DNA of 32,008 nucleotides from Mycolicibacterium septicum DSM 44393 (lineage in GTDB: Bacteria > Actinomycetota > Actinomycetes > Mycobacteriales > Mycobacteriaceae): the NCBI RefSeq assembly GCF_000455325.1, contig NZ_HG322951.1, positions 3,776,800 through 3,808,807 of the forward strand, given 5' to 3'. The notes under the pieces are model-generated. The model saw only the letters and a program-made list of their open reading frames with translations, did not search any database and was not told where the DNA came from. Positions 7,980-16,204 of this stretch are shown here, piece after piece (position 1 is the first letter of the stretch; the number at the start of each line of letters is the position of its first letter). A program made the translations under genes and the position numbers.

Positions 7980-8465
7980 CTATTTCAACGTGGCTGCCCG
8001 CTGCCTGATTTCCTTCTCGTCGAATTGCGGGTGGGCGACTGCCCGCAAGTGCGTCACGAGCAGCTGCCCCCGCATCAACGCAAGCCCATTGAACATGGCG
8101 CCAAGCAGCGAGTACGGCTTGCCGTCGGTCTCGTTGCGAAACGTACTCATTCGCTCCAGTGATTGCGTGACCGCTCGTGCGCACGAGGGAGAGACCACTT
8201 CGATGACCGTCTTACGGCTCAGGAACTGGTACGACAACTCCATGTAGCGCACGCCGCTCACGTCGAATCCGTCTTCCTGCACGCTGCCTGCACCAAGTCG
8301 CGCAAGTTCGGCGTCGATGAGCACGAGCAGTTCGGTTACGTGTTCTGTCAACAGCTTCCGATTGAATCCGCGCAGCTCGCGCTTGCCGTGCGTTCTCAGT
8401 GCGAACAAGGCGACCACAACCGAGGCAAGACTGATCACCACTGACACCCACGGCAGGAAGGTCAT
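7980..8465 (-). CDS. small protein with one N-terminal membrane segment
   Basis: A 161-residue unknown protein with a single hydrophobic segment at about residues 5-22 (PWVSVVISLASVVVALFAL), followed by a basic stretch and a helical cytosolic domain with many charged residues. It has no signal cleavage site. It lies between the tniQ gene and the XRE/ImmA operon and is convergent with the latter. The architecture, one membrane helix and a helical soluble domain, is common in membrane-acting defence effectors, but nothing specific supports that here. Confidence 0.6.
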   Translation of the reverse strand: MTFLPWVSVVISLASVVVALFALRTHGKRELRGFNRKLLTEHVTELLVLIDAELARLGAGSVQEDGFDVSGVRYMELSYQFLSRKTVIEVVSPSCARAVTQSLERMSTFRNETDGKPYSLLGAMFNGLALMRGQLLVTHLRAVAHPQFDEKEIRQRAATLK

Positions 8466-8587
8466 GGCCAGACCCTATACAGGTCCGCGGCTGCCCCAGC
8501 GCGAGCACAACCGACAAACGTGCTGCCGCGCCGCGCGACGACAACTCAGGCTCTGGCAGGTCCGGCGGCCCGGGGCTGCAGGGTTCG

Positions 8588-9547
8588 TCAGGTTTGTTGA
8601 TTGTCCGTTGCTGCGGGGGAGTGTCGGGGGCGGGCGGGGGCTTCGACTTCGGAGTCGGGTTCGATTCGATCGCTGGTGATGGCGTAGCGGTAGGGGTCAA
8701 ACGCGCCGCTGGTGGCCAATCCCTCGACGACTTCTCGTCTGAGCCGCTCCACGCTGGCGGTAGCGATGTTGCGGGTCATTCCGCGTGCGGTTTTGATCTC
8801 CCGGCGTTGAGCCAGGATCACCCGCGTCAGCGATACCGCGTTGGGATACCACGCCGCGATCTCAGCCGGCGACAGCGGTGGGCTTTCGTCGGTGATGTCG
8901 AGGCGCTCCCAGCGCCCTCGAATGTCGGATGCAGTCATGACGACCGGCCAGCGGCTCCACCTCGACAGGCACGTCACCGCATCAAGGAAGCTGGCATGGG
9001 TGGGCCCACGTCCCCAGCGGCTGATTATTCGCTTGTGCTGCAGGTTTGCGGCAATAATTTCGGGGCATGCGGCAATCGAGAATTGGTGTGGTCGTGGGCA
9101 TTTCAACGACCCATTCCCGAGCCAGCGGCTGTGGGTGGGGCAAATGAGCTGTTCGTGGCTGGCGAAGACGGTGACGCAGTCATCGGTACCCAGTCGCGCG
9201 GCGACACACTGTTGGCACGCGGGTCGCTTGCCGGCGCAGGAACTTACTTCGCCGGCCAATTGTGGGTACGCACGCAGACTGGCCGGCGTGCGTAGTTCGG
9301 GGAGGGAGAAGACCAGGTGGCGTTTCGAGTAACCGGTCAATGTTGACAGCGTGGTCGCAAACCCGCGGCCCTTCGACAGGTCGCGAAGCATCCCGGGGCG
9401 CAGCAAGTTTTGGTCGGTGACTCTGCCGAGGTAGCTGTGCAATGTTTCGGCGGTCATGGGCCGGACCTGGATCGGCAGGCGCCGGAATCGTGACCGGTGG
9501 GCGATCGGGCCGAGGTCTCGGGGCGGGGTGTCAGGTTTACTGCTCAT
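8588..9547 (-). CDS. tniQ: TniQ/TnsD-family target-selection protein
   Basis: This 319-residue protein has the TniQ arrangement: an N-terminal part with LPIQVRP-x-ETLHSYLGR (about 24-42), then a zinc-binding segment of the CxxC...CxxH type (C111, C114, C136, H139) typical of the family, and a variable C-terminal half. TniQ/TnsD proteins choose the insertion site and recruit TnsC. The ATG at 9547 lies inside the end of tnsC with an 11-base overlap, so translation is coupled. The first 83 codons of the longer open frame are antisense-like and are left out. At 319 residues it is shorter than Tn7 TnsD and closer to TniQ of Tn5053 and CRISPR-associated elements. Confidence 0.8.
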   Translation of the reverse strand: MSSKPDTPPRDLGPIAHRSRFRRLPIQVRPMTAETLHSYLGRVTDQNLLRPGMLRDLSKGRGFATTLSTLTGYSKRHLVFSLPELRTPASLRAYPQLAGEVSSCAGKRPACQQCVAARLGTDDCVTVFASHEQLICPTHSRWLGNGSLKCPRPHQFSIAACPEIIAANLQHKRIISRWGRGPTHASFLDAVTCLSRWSRWPVVMTASDIRGRWERLDITDESPPLSPAEIAAWYPNAVSLTRVILAQRREIKTARGMTRNIATASVERLRREVVEGLATSGAFDPYRYAITSDRIEPDSEVEAPARPRHSPAATDNQQT

Positions 9548-10544
9548 GGGGGACCGTTCCGCGGTCTTCATCGTCGACGGCGATGGTGTCGAGCAGTTCG
9601 AGAGTGATCGCTTCGGTTCCCGAATCGATGGCGGCCGAGGCTGCATCAACGATGAGATCGCTGAGCAGTGCGAGCGAGCCGTCGGTGCGGTGCAGCAGGT
9701 AGGCGGCGTTGCGTTCCAACAGACCCCGTTCGTGCAGCGGCAGCGGCAGCAGACATTCGAATGCCGCGACCAACCGTTGCCACTCAAGTTGGTCACCGTT
9801 CCTGCTGGCTTCGTACTTGCTCATGTTGACCGGCCGCGTGCGCTTTCGCCACTGCTCACCGCTCCTGCCGCTGAACAGCGGCGCCGTGTCCAGCGAGATT
9901 CCCGCGAATATCATGGTGGCGTCGAGGGTCTCGGCGAAGACTTTGATCGCGTCGGCCACCTCAGCCACGGCCGGACGGTCGGTGTTGAGGCGCTGCGCCT
10001 CATCGAGGATGACAAACCGTGTGCCCAACTTCTTGAGCAGGTGCGCGAGGTCAAGTAGGCGTTCATCGGGATCGGTGCCGCGTATCTCACGTGCTCCGAC
10101 GAAGTCGGCCAGTCTGATCCACAGCTTGTTTATCGACGTCGCCGTGGCGATCGGGGTGTAGATGACGGGCAGGTAGGACAGGTCGGTTTCGCGTCCGCTG
10201 ATGCGACGCATTTCGCAATCCAGAGTTTTACCCGCGGCCATGACGGCAGTGGATTTTCCGATGCGCGTGTTTCCCGACACGCGTATGCCTCGGCGCGCGA
10301 CGAACTTCTTGACACGTGCAGCGCGCATCAGTTTGTGTGCCAACGCGAGGACGCTGGTGAGGTCGCGGGTCGGAAACAACCGCTCTTCTTCGAGGTAGGC
10401 GACGCGCTGGTCGTTGTAGAGCGATCTCTGTTCTGCAGTGAGAGCCCTGATCTCATCGATGCTCAGGTGGGGGCGACCTGCGTCTGGGGTCGGCTCGTAG
10501 GTGCAGTATTCGCGCCATTCCTCTTTCGTAGTTGGTGACGCCAC
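9537..10544 (-). CDS. tnsC: TnsC/TniB-family AAA+ ATPase
   Basis: A 335-residue transposition regulator. Walker A is GNTRIGKS (91-98), Walker B is FVILDEAQ (D181, E182), and the region after it (LDATMIFAGISL) matches the sensor-1 area of TniB/TnsC. In Tn7-like systems this ATPase polymerises on target DNA and links the target selector to the transposase. The chosen start is a GTG just downstream of the tnsB stop, with GAGGG as ribosome site; the longer open frame begins inside tnsB and its first 30 residues are cysteine-rich shadow. The gene overlaps tniQ at its 3' end. Confidence 0.85.
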   Translation of the reverse strand: MASPTTKEEWREYCTYEPTPDAGRPHLSIDEIRALTAEQRSLYNDQRVAYLEEERLFPTRDLTSVLALAHKLMRAARVKKFVARRGIRVSGNTRIGKSTAVMAAGKTLDCEMRRISGRETDLSYLPVIYTPIATATSINKLWIRLADFVGAREIRGTDPDERLLDLAHLLKKLGTRFVILDEAQRLNTDRPAVAEVADAIKVFAETLDATMIFAGISLDTAPLFSGRSGEQWRKRTRPVNMSKYEASRNGDQLEWQRLVAAFECLLPLPLHERGLLERNAAYLLHRTDGSLALLSDLIVDAASAAIDSGTEAITLELLDTIAVDDEDRGTVPHEQ

Positions 10545-10548
10545 GCCC

Positions 10549-12615
10549 TCACCATCCTTCAGACAGGCGCATGACGCGCATGGGTTCGACCGGGGGCGGT
10601 GGTGGGTAGTCAGGTAGTGGCACCGCATCGGCATCCTGTAGCGACGGAGCGCGGTCGGGCTGGGCCGGTATGGGCGTGCAGAGCTGTTGTCTGGCGAGGT
10701 TCGCGCGGCCGGCGACGGTCTCCAAACGAGTCAGCGGTCGGCGGTGGGGTTCTGGCGGGCCACCGAGAAGTTGGCGGTGGATGTGCTCAGCGCGTTCGAG
10801 CACCTGCTTGTCGCTCACCTTTTTTCCCAGGTCGCGTCTGATGGCGTGAAGGAGGTCGATGCCGAACGGGATGACCGCGAATTTGGCCAGAACCCAGTCG
10901 CATTCGATCCAGCCGTTGTCCTTGAACACCTGGCGGCCGCGCTCGTCGTAGTCGAATGATTCATCGCGTACCCAAATATGCAGCAGGTTATTGGGATCGT
11001 AGCGAATCTCCCACTTGCCGTTGTGTTTCTGGTTGGGCGACTTTCTCCGACGCAGTCGGTGAAACGCTGATGAATCGCAGTCGTAGACCAGTTTTTCGAA
11101 GTTGATTCCGTAGCGGTTGATACGCCTGAACTTGTATGGGTGCAAGCCGATCCACTCGTCGCGGCTCAGCGTGCGGATCGGGGTAGGCGCCGACTGGGAC
11201 AGTGCGCGGTAAATAGCATTGGGGGACAACTTCATTCGTGGCGCCATTCCTACCTCGACACCGGTGTGTGGGCGGTTCTGGTAGACGGTGACGGTCCATT
11301 CGTCGAGAAGGGCCTGAAGCAACGGCAGCGGCCACAGCGCTTCTTTGTCCGGTCGACGACCGCGATGATTGACCGATCGTCCTTTGTAGCCGGGTATCCA
11401 TCGCACGAAGTCATCAGCGATGGTTTCCAGGAGCCGTTCAATGTGGGGCTTAGCCGTGGGGGTGAACGGGGGCGACAAGTAGTAGTTGACACCGCGGGTT
11501 TCGGCGGCGCGCTTAAAGGCCTCTGACACAAAGATCTTGCCCCGATCAACCACCACACCTCGCACATCGATGATGGGGTAGTTGGCGAGGGCGGCATCAA
11601 AGTCCTCGGTGGGCAGCATGACGTCGGGCAGATAGCTCCGCGCGATCGCCATGGTCTCTGACCAACCGGGGATCAACTGTTTGGGAACCGCGGCGTTGGC
11701 CCAGATCTCCAAGGCATCCACTGTCTTGCAGGCGTTTGGGCGCAGGATCGGTGAGAGCATGGTCTCGGTGGCGACGTCGATTCCTGCTGCCAGATCGACG
11801 GTGGCCGGCTGCCCGTCGGCCATCAGCACCATGGCATCCAGCCGTGTGGAGTCCAGCTGGACTTCCTCCCCGGGGAACAGGGCGACGATCTTGTTGAAGG
11901 CCCGGTCGGGGCTGTTGGCGTGGCTGCGGCGCGAGGTTGCGTCGCCGGTGATGTGCTCGCCCCGGTCCACTCTCTTGAGCAGCTCGTACCAGGAGGTTTT
12001 GCCGGGCATGGCGACGTTGTCGTCGGTGAGTCGGTGTTTGGCCATTTCGATGATCTGCTTCTTTGTGGGGGTGGATTTGTCGATGAAGTGGTTGCGGACA
12101 GCGGCCAGGGTTGCCTCCACGCGTTGATCAATTCCCGACAGCCGGACGTGGCCGGGCATTCCGCGCAGATCAGCACATCCGAGGACGCCTCGACGGTTGA
12201 AGCCGCGCCACTTGCGCCACATGGTGGACATGGAGACTTCGAGGCCGGCGCGCATCAGTTCGTGCCGTTTGGCGCCCAGACGTGAGGCGATGGTGGCCGC
12301 GGGTGGGGGTGCGTCGATGACGCCGCGGTCCCGTAACGCGATGCCGTACTTCACTTCGTACATGTGGGCGTACCAGAATTCGGCCTCCCTGCGTCGTTGC
12401 GGGACGGTGAGGTCGAGCAATCGCTGGTCTGCCACGCTCGGGCCGGGATCGCCGGGGCCGACGAAGGTCTCATCGGCCAGCAGCACCCCCGTCGGCAGCG
12501 TGAGACTGCTGCCGTCGTCGAGGCATTTCAGGTGCACTGTGGTGGCATCCGAATCGCGGATCTGCCATGTCTGGCCGCGAAATTCGACGATGTCACCGGT
12601 TTGGATGTGGATCAT
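10549..12615 (-). CDS. tnsB: TnsB/TniA-family DDE transposase
   Basis: This 688-residue transposase carries an N-terminal region with HTH-like segments (80-240), an rve catalytic core and a Mu-type C-terminal beta-barrel followed by a proline-rich tail. The DDE residues are visible: D255 (QLDSTRLDAM), D357 (VVVDRGKIF) and E393 (PHIERLLETI), the last two 35 residues apart as in the retroviral integrase fold. The family cuts and joins the 3' ends of the element. The start codon overlaps the tnsA stop as ATGA, so the start at 12615 is preferred over the longer frame. The C-terminal tail (last ~60 residues, DYPPPPPVEPMR) probably contacts TnsC. Confidence 0.9.
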   Translation of the reverse strand: MIHIQTGDIVEFRGQTWQIRDSDATTVHLKCLDDGSSLTLPTGVLLADETFVGPGDPGPSVADQRLLDLTVPQRRREAEFWYAHMYEVKYGIALRDRGVIDAPPPAATIASRLGAKRHELMRAGLEVSMSTMWRKWRGFNRRGVLGCADLRGMPGHVRLSGIDQRVEATLAAVRNHFIDKSTPTKKQIIEMAKHRLTDDNVAMPGKTSWYELLKRVDRGEHITGDATSRRSHANSPDRAFNKIVALFPGEEVQLDSTRLDAMVLMADGQPATVDLAAGIDVATETMLSPILRPNACKTVDALEIWANAAVPKQLIPGWSETMAIARSYLPDVMLPTEDFDAALANYPIIDVRGVVVDRGKIFVSEAFKRAAETRGVNYYLSPPFTPTAKPHIERLLETIADDFVRWIPGYKGRSVNHRGRRPDKEALWPLPLLQALLDEWTVTVYQNRPHTGVEVGMAPRMKLSPNAIYRALSQSAPTPIRTLSRDEWIGLHPYKFRRINRYGINFEKLVYDCDSSAFHRLRRRKSPNQKHNGKWEIRYDPNNLLHIWVRDESFDYDERGRQVFKDNGWIECDWVLAKFAVIPFGIDLLHAIRRDLGKKVSDKQVLERAEHIHRQLLGGPPEPHRRPLTRLETVAGRANLARQQLCTPIPAQPDRAPSLQDADAVPLPDYPPPPPVEPMRVMRLSEGW

Positions 12616-13499
12616 GGTCGCACCGTCGCGTTCCATGTCAACGGATGGTTCAGATCCACGTGAAGCTGCGCGTTCCACAGCATGTGATACACCGCGGCGA
12701 TCACCTGATCGGCGGTCAGACCAGTGCAGAGGGCTGCGGCATCGATCAGTTCGGGCAGCCGAACACCGTTTTCCCCGGCGGCCCGCGCCTGCGCTGCGAT
12801 GAGGGCACCGCTGTCGTCGGGGGGAGCAAACCGTGGGTGACGGTACCCCGACAGCAGGCGCAGATTGCGCTCAAGTACGACATTCAGCTCGGTGAATTCT
12901 TGGTAATCCCAACCTAGTTCACCGCAGACAGCGCGTGTCCAGTCATGTTGCACACGATCCTTGTCGGTCATTCGCTGCGCGGGTTTGACGTCGACGATCA
13001 GCACCGATTCGTCGCGGCGCCGCACGAAGAAATCCGGGGCGTGGCGCACCGGTGTCGTTCCGGTCGGCCACAGCAGCCAGAACGGATTGGAGCTGACCGC
13101 TGTTGCGTGGCCAACGAAGTCGAGCACCATCAGCGCGGTCATCTCGAAACGAGACTCAAACCGCACATGCGATTGAGACCGCGAAAACCAGTATCGCCCT
13201 TGGCGTGACCGCCTGCCGCGGTAGGCGGGAAACGTGCGGATGGGTACGCAGGATTCGAACCGGATACCGCCCAGCTCGGCGACGATCCGAGACCGTGTGC
13301 GTCGGCCCGTCTCCGGGTCGTCGTACAGAATCTTGGTGTACGGAGCATCGTTGACCGGAAGCGGCGCCCGCCCAGCCGGTTGCCCGGTGATGGCCACAGC
13401 TTTGACGGGCGGATCAGCGCACGATTCCCGCAGCACTGACGGCCGAACGATTGTCGCCGAGGGGTTGACATCTGTTCCAGGGCACGGTGAAATAGCCAT
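12612..13499 (-). CDS. tnsA: TnsA-like endonuclease
   Basis: This 295-residue protein is the first gene of the transposition operon and has a strong ribosome site (GAGGAGG) before the ATG. The restriction-enzyme-like TnsA core is visible: FESRFEMTALMVLDF (E115 or E119), APDFFV (D156) and IVDVKP (D170, K172), followed by a helical C-terminal domain. In Tn7, TnsA nicks the 5' ends of the element so that it moves by cut-and-paste with TnsB. The last acidic residue before the lysine is Asp where the family usually has Glu or Gln. An N-terminal extension of about 70 residues precedes the core. Presence of TnsA predicts simple insertion and not cointegrates. Confidence 0.75.
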   Translation of the reverse strand: MAISPCPGTDVNPSATIVRPSVLRESCADPPVKAVAITGQPAGRAPLPVNDAPYTKILYDDPETGRRTRSRIVAELGGIRFESCVPIRTFPAYRGRRSRQGRYWFSRSQSHVRFESRFEMTALMVLDFVGHATAVSSNPFWLLWPTGTTPVRHAPDFFVRRRDESVLIVDVKPAQRMTDKDRVQHDWTRAVCGELGWDYQEFTELNVVLERNLRLLSGYRHPRFAPPDDSGALIAAQARAAGENGVRLPELIDAAALCTGLTADQVIAAVYHMLWNAQLHVDLNHPLTWNATVRP

Positions 13500-14125
13500 G
13501 TGTCCTCCTCACATGGAGAGAGATGCGAGCCGCATCGAGGCACACCGAAGAAGCCGGGCTGGCCCCCGGCTTTTTCAATGTCTAGGTGAGAATTACGAGA
13601 TCAGCGGTCGAGTGCGTATCGGTCACCTCCTTCATAGGAATGTGTGATCGTCTCCGACCCAAAGCTGACGCGTCAGCGGCGGCCGCGCGCCAGCGGAAGA
13701 TAACCGCTAGTTCACCACATGCATGTAGCGCCGCACAAGATCTCCAGCAATCCAGCGTGACCCGCCCCGCACCTCGCCCTGCGACCAGCCTTGGACGTCC
13801 TTCGGGCGGGACACTTCCGGGCACCCAGTGGTGGTAGCGCGGTTCACCCTCCCGAACGATGTCAGAGTTTCAACGCGAAATATCTATGTGTCACACGGTA
13901 TTCGCCATCAGCGCGACGGCGCAGCAATGCAACCAAGGCATGGGGCTCGAATCGAGCGGGCCAGGATCCCGGGACCGCAGCGCGCCTTAGCCTCAGCCGG
14001 GAACAGCACACGCAAGCGAAAGATCAGCAAACACCATCACCGGATGCTACTCGCAAGTCGGTAACACGATAATAGACGCGAAAAGGGGTGGGCAAAAGGT
14101 CTGCAGCCCTACGAGCGAAGCCGGT
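13500..14125. other. gene-free region expected to hold the transposon right end
   Basis: In Tn7-like elements one end lies shortly upstream of tnsA, so this 626-base stretch should contain TnsB sites and the terminal TGT/ACA. I could not identify convincing repeated TnsB sites or a terminal inverted repeat by eye. The stretch does contain a small hairpin (GATGCG-AGC-CGCATC, 13522-13536), a plus-strand terminator-like hairpin (listed separately), and on the minus strand an AAGGAGGTGA sequence near 13624-13633 that matches a full anti-Shine-Dalgarno complement but has no well-spaced start codon after it. Confidence 0.5.
13551..13575 (+). terminator. intrinsic terminator-like hairpin, antisense to tnsA leader
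   Basis: A perfect 8-bp stem AAGCCGGG / CCCGGCTT (13551-13558 and 13565-13572) with a 6-base loop runs into a T5 tract on the plus strand. No plus-strand gene ends here, so it may end a short antisense or noncoding RNA, or shield the tnsA leader from transcription entering in the other direction. Confidence 0.55.
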
Positions 14126-15397
14126 GTGCCGCCGGGCCGACATGGCAGGATTAGCCGTGTGTCCAGAGAGGATCGTCCAAAGGGCGGCTTTGACGGGTCC
14201 CGCCTGACCGCGGCACGGGAGCGGCTGGGCTTGACGCGCACGGAATTGGCCCGACGCCTCGAGACCGAGTGGGAAGTGGTCTTGCAGTGGGAGACCGGGG
14301 AATGTCGACCGCGGCCGCGCAGCATTCCCGCGATCGCCGCAGCCGTGGGGGTGGCGATCGCGGATCTGTATCACGCGCCCACAGGTGCGGCGACGCTGGC
14401 GCAGCTCCGAGTAGCTGCGGGGCTGAATCAAACCGACATCGCACGAGCCTTAGGCGTCAGTCGAGCAACCGTTTCACAGTGGGAACGGGGCACTCGCCCG
14501 GTGCCGGCCAAATATCACAGCACCTACCGTCGACTGCTCGGCTTGACCCACGGTGGCGATGCAAATCTGACCGTGAACACCGGCCGGTCACCGTGGCCGC
14601 CCCCGTCCACAGAACCGACCACGCCGAGTACACCGAGTCCGGGCCTGACCGAAGCGGACACCCCAGGCCCGGACTCGATTCACACACCCAAAGGCAACGC
14701 CGCGCGGGTGGCCCATCTGATAGTGATCAGTGACCTCGAATATGCCGACGGCACGTTCCTCAGCGCGGATCGCCCCAAGAATTGGCACGTCTATTCACCC
14801 CAGGGGGTAGACGTGAACAAAACGGGGGCGCCCGTCCTCGACGAGCTCATGGAGGAAGCCGCGATTCGGCTGGCCAAGATGGGCTACCGGCAGATGTGCC
14901 TTCATGCTGAGCAACGCATCATCATCGATGATGAGCCGCTGCGCGTTGTGCGGGTTCAGACCAGCCCACCGAGTGATGCCAGATTGCACACCAGCCGGCT
15001 GTTCCTCTCGCAGTTCACTCCTGAATTCTATCGTGAAGGTGTCGGCGAGGACCTGGAGCAGAAGGCACGCATTCGCAAGGACTTCGAGCGAGACTTCCCT
15101 CAATCGGCCACGGGCGAAATGCTTTTCGTCGTAGCCGAGTCGACCGATTCCTACGGATGGCTGCAAGACCAGACGCTGCCGTACATGCCCTACACCATTG
15201 TGGCGCATCTGCCCGAAGCCGACCGGCACTTCTTTGCCTCGGTGTATTACGACCACGTCGGGGTGAAAACCGGCGCCGGGCTCGTGTCCTTCGATGAGTT
15301 GGGTATACAGCGCGACACGACCGTCGGTGAGTTCGCACAACGCCTCGACGAGCACCACCGCCGCAGCACGAGCCTGCCAGCGGCCGGCCGCCAGTAA
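14126..15397 (+). CDS. double-XRE regulator with unrecognised C-terminal domain
   Basis: A protein of up to 423 residues with two XRE helix-turn-helix domains in tandem: about 27-85 (AARERLGLTRTELARRL) and about 90-140 (LAQLRVAAGLNQTDIARAL, then SRATVSQWERGTRP). A proline/threonine-rich linker (155-190) leads to a C-terminal domain of about 220 residues that I do not recognise, rich in aromatic and acidic residues and without HExxH or nuclease motifs. GTG codons at 14126 and 14159 are both possible starts; neither has a clear ribosome site. It lies just outside the tnsA side of the transposon and is divergent from tnsA, so it may be a flanking host gene or an element regulator. Confidence 0.75.
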   Translation: MPPGRHGRISRVSREDRPKGGFDGSRLTAARERLGLTRTELARRLETEWEVVLQWETGECRPRPRSIPAIAAAVGVAIADLYHAPTGAATLAQLRVAAGLNQTDIARALGVSRATVSQWERGTRPVPAKYHSTYRRLLGLTHGGDANLTVNTGRSPWPPPSTEPTTPSTPSPGLTEADTPGPDSIHTPKGNAARVAHLIVISDLEYADGTFLSADRPKNWHVYSPQGVDVNKTGAPVLDELMEEAAIRLAKMGYRQMCLHAEQRIIIDDEPLRVVRVQTSPPSDARLHTSRLFLSQFTPEFYREGVGEDLEQKARIRKDFERDFPQSATGEMLFVVAESTDSYGWLQDQTLPYMPYTIVAHLPEADRHFFASVYYDHVGVKTGAGLVSFDELGIQRDTTVGEFAQRLDEHHRRSTSLPAAGRQ

Positions 15398-16204
15398 CGC
15401 TGCAATCCGGCACACCAAATGGGAATCGATCATAGGCTTCGACTGTCGGCCCAATCGCCCTGGCGCACTGAGCGTGTCGCACCTTACGCACATAGACGGT
15501 GACTCCAACGGCCCGGACACGCTAGAAAGGCGGCCCCGTTCGTAGCGGCGCAAGGTTGAGTTGAGCACCCCGCGTTGGCCGAGAGGGCCTGAGGGCAGCA
15601 CTCATGAGTCACCCGCACCACGGGCCGCTCATAGCGCAACGGTCGAATGTGGTTTCGACGCGCACCTGCACCCAGCTGGAGGTAATCGTTGTCCAGCGTC
15701 GCGAGGTGCGCTCAGGTGTGAAAACGGCATGAACTTGGTGACATGCGAATATGCGCACGTAACAATATGGGTGTGTCACCGCCAGCGGCGCGTGCCTGTC
15801 GACCTTCCCGCATGCCGGGGCCCTGCTCGCTACGTCACACATGACAACCGCGGCGTGTTCACGCGGAGGTCGTCGCGCGCCGTGGCGTGTGGCTCGGCTT
15901 GTCGTGGCGCTGTGGCGGTGGGTCACCGCCTGGGGTGCCGGTGAGTTGTCGGCAGTTGCGCCCATGGTCGAAGGCGCAGCGTGAAGGGGGCGTTCATGAT
16001 AGCGAGATCGATTTTGCTGCAGCGGAATTGGAACCAGTGCGGATCTGGCAGGCTAGCACTTCCCAATGCACGCAACGATGCGGGACCTGTTGCGCGCCAG
16101 TTGAACTGTGGTCTTGTCGACCGCGGCTGGTATCGCTGCGCCAGTGTGGAGCATCGGAGAACGACGAACGCCGTTGATCGGGGCAGTTCGGCACGGAGGG
16201 CCCG
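15398..16204. other. gene-free region upstream of the histidine kinase
   Basis: About 800 bases with no frame that looks coding. A response-regulator gene would be expected before the kinase, but I see no receiver-domain remnant on either strand. A hairpin GGCGGTG-GGT-CACCGCC at 15914-15930 lacks a T tract. A ribosome site for the kinase is at 16196-16201. Confidence 0.5.

Noticed and set aside
13582..13635. 17-codon minus-strand peptide frame upstream of tnsA (MKEVTDTHSTADLVILT)
   Set aside because: It has no ribosome site before its ATG, and its beginning is only the AAGGAGGTGA sequence itself read as codons.
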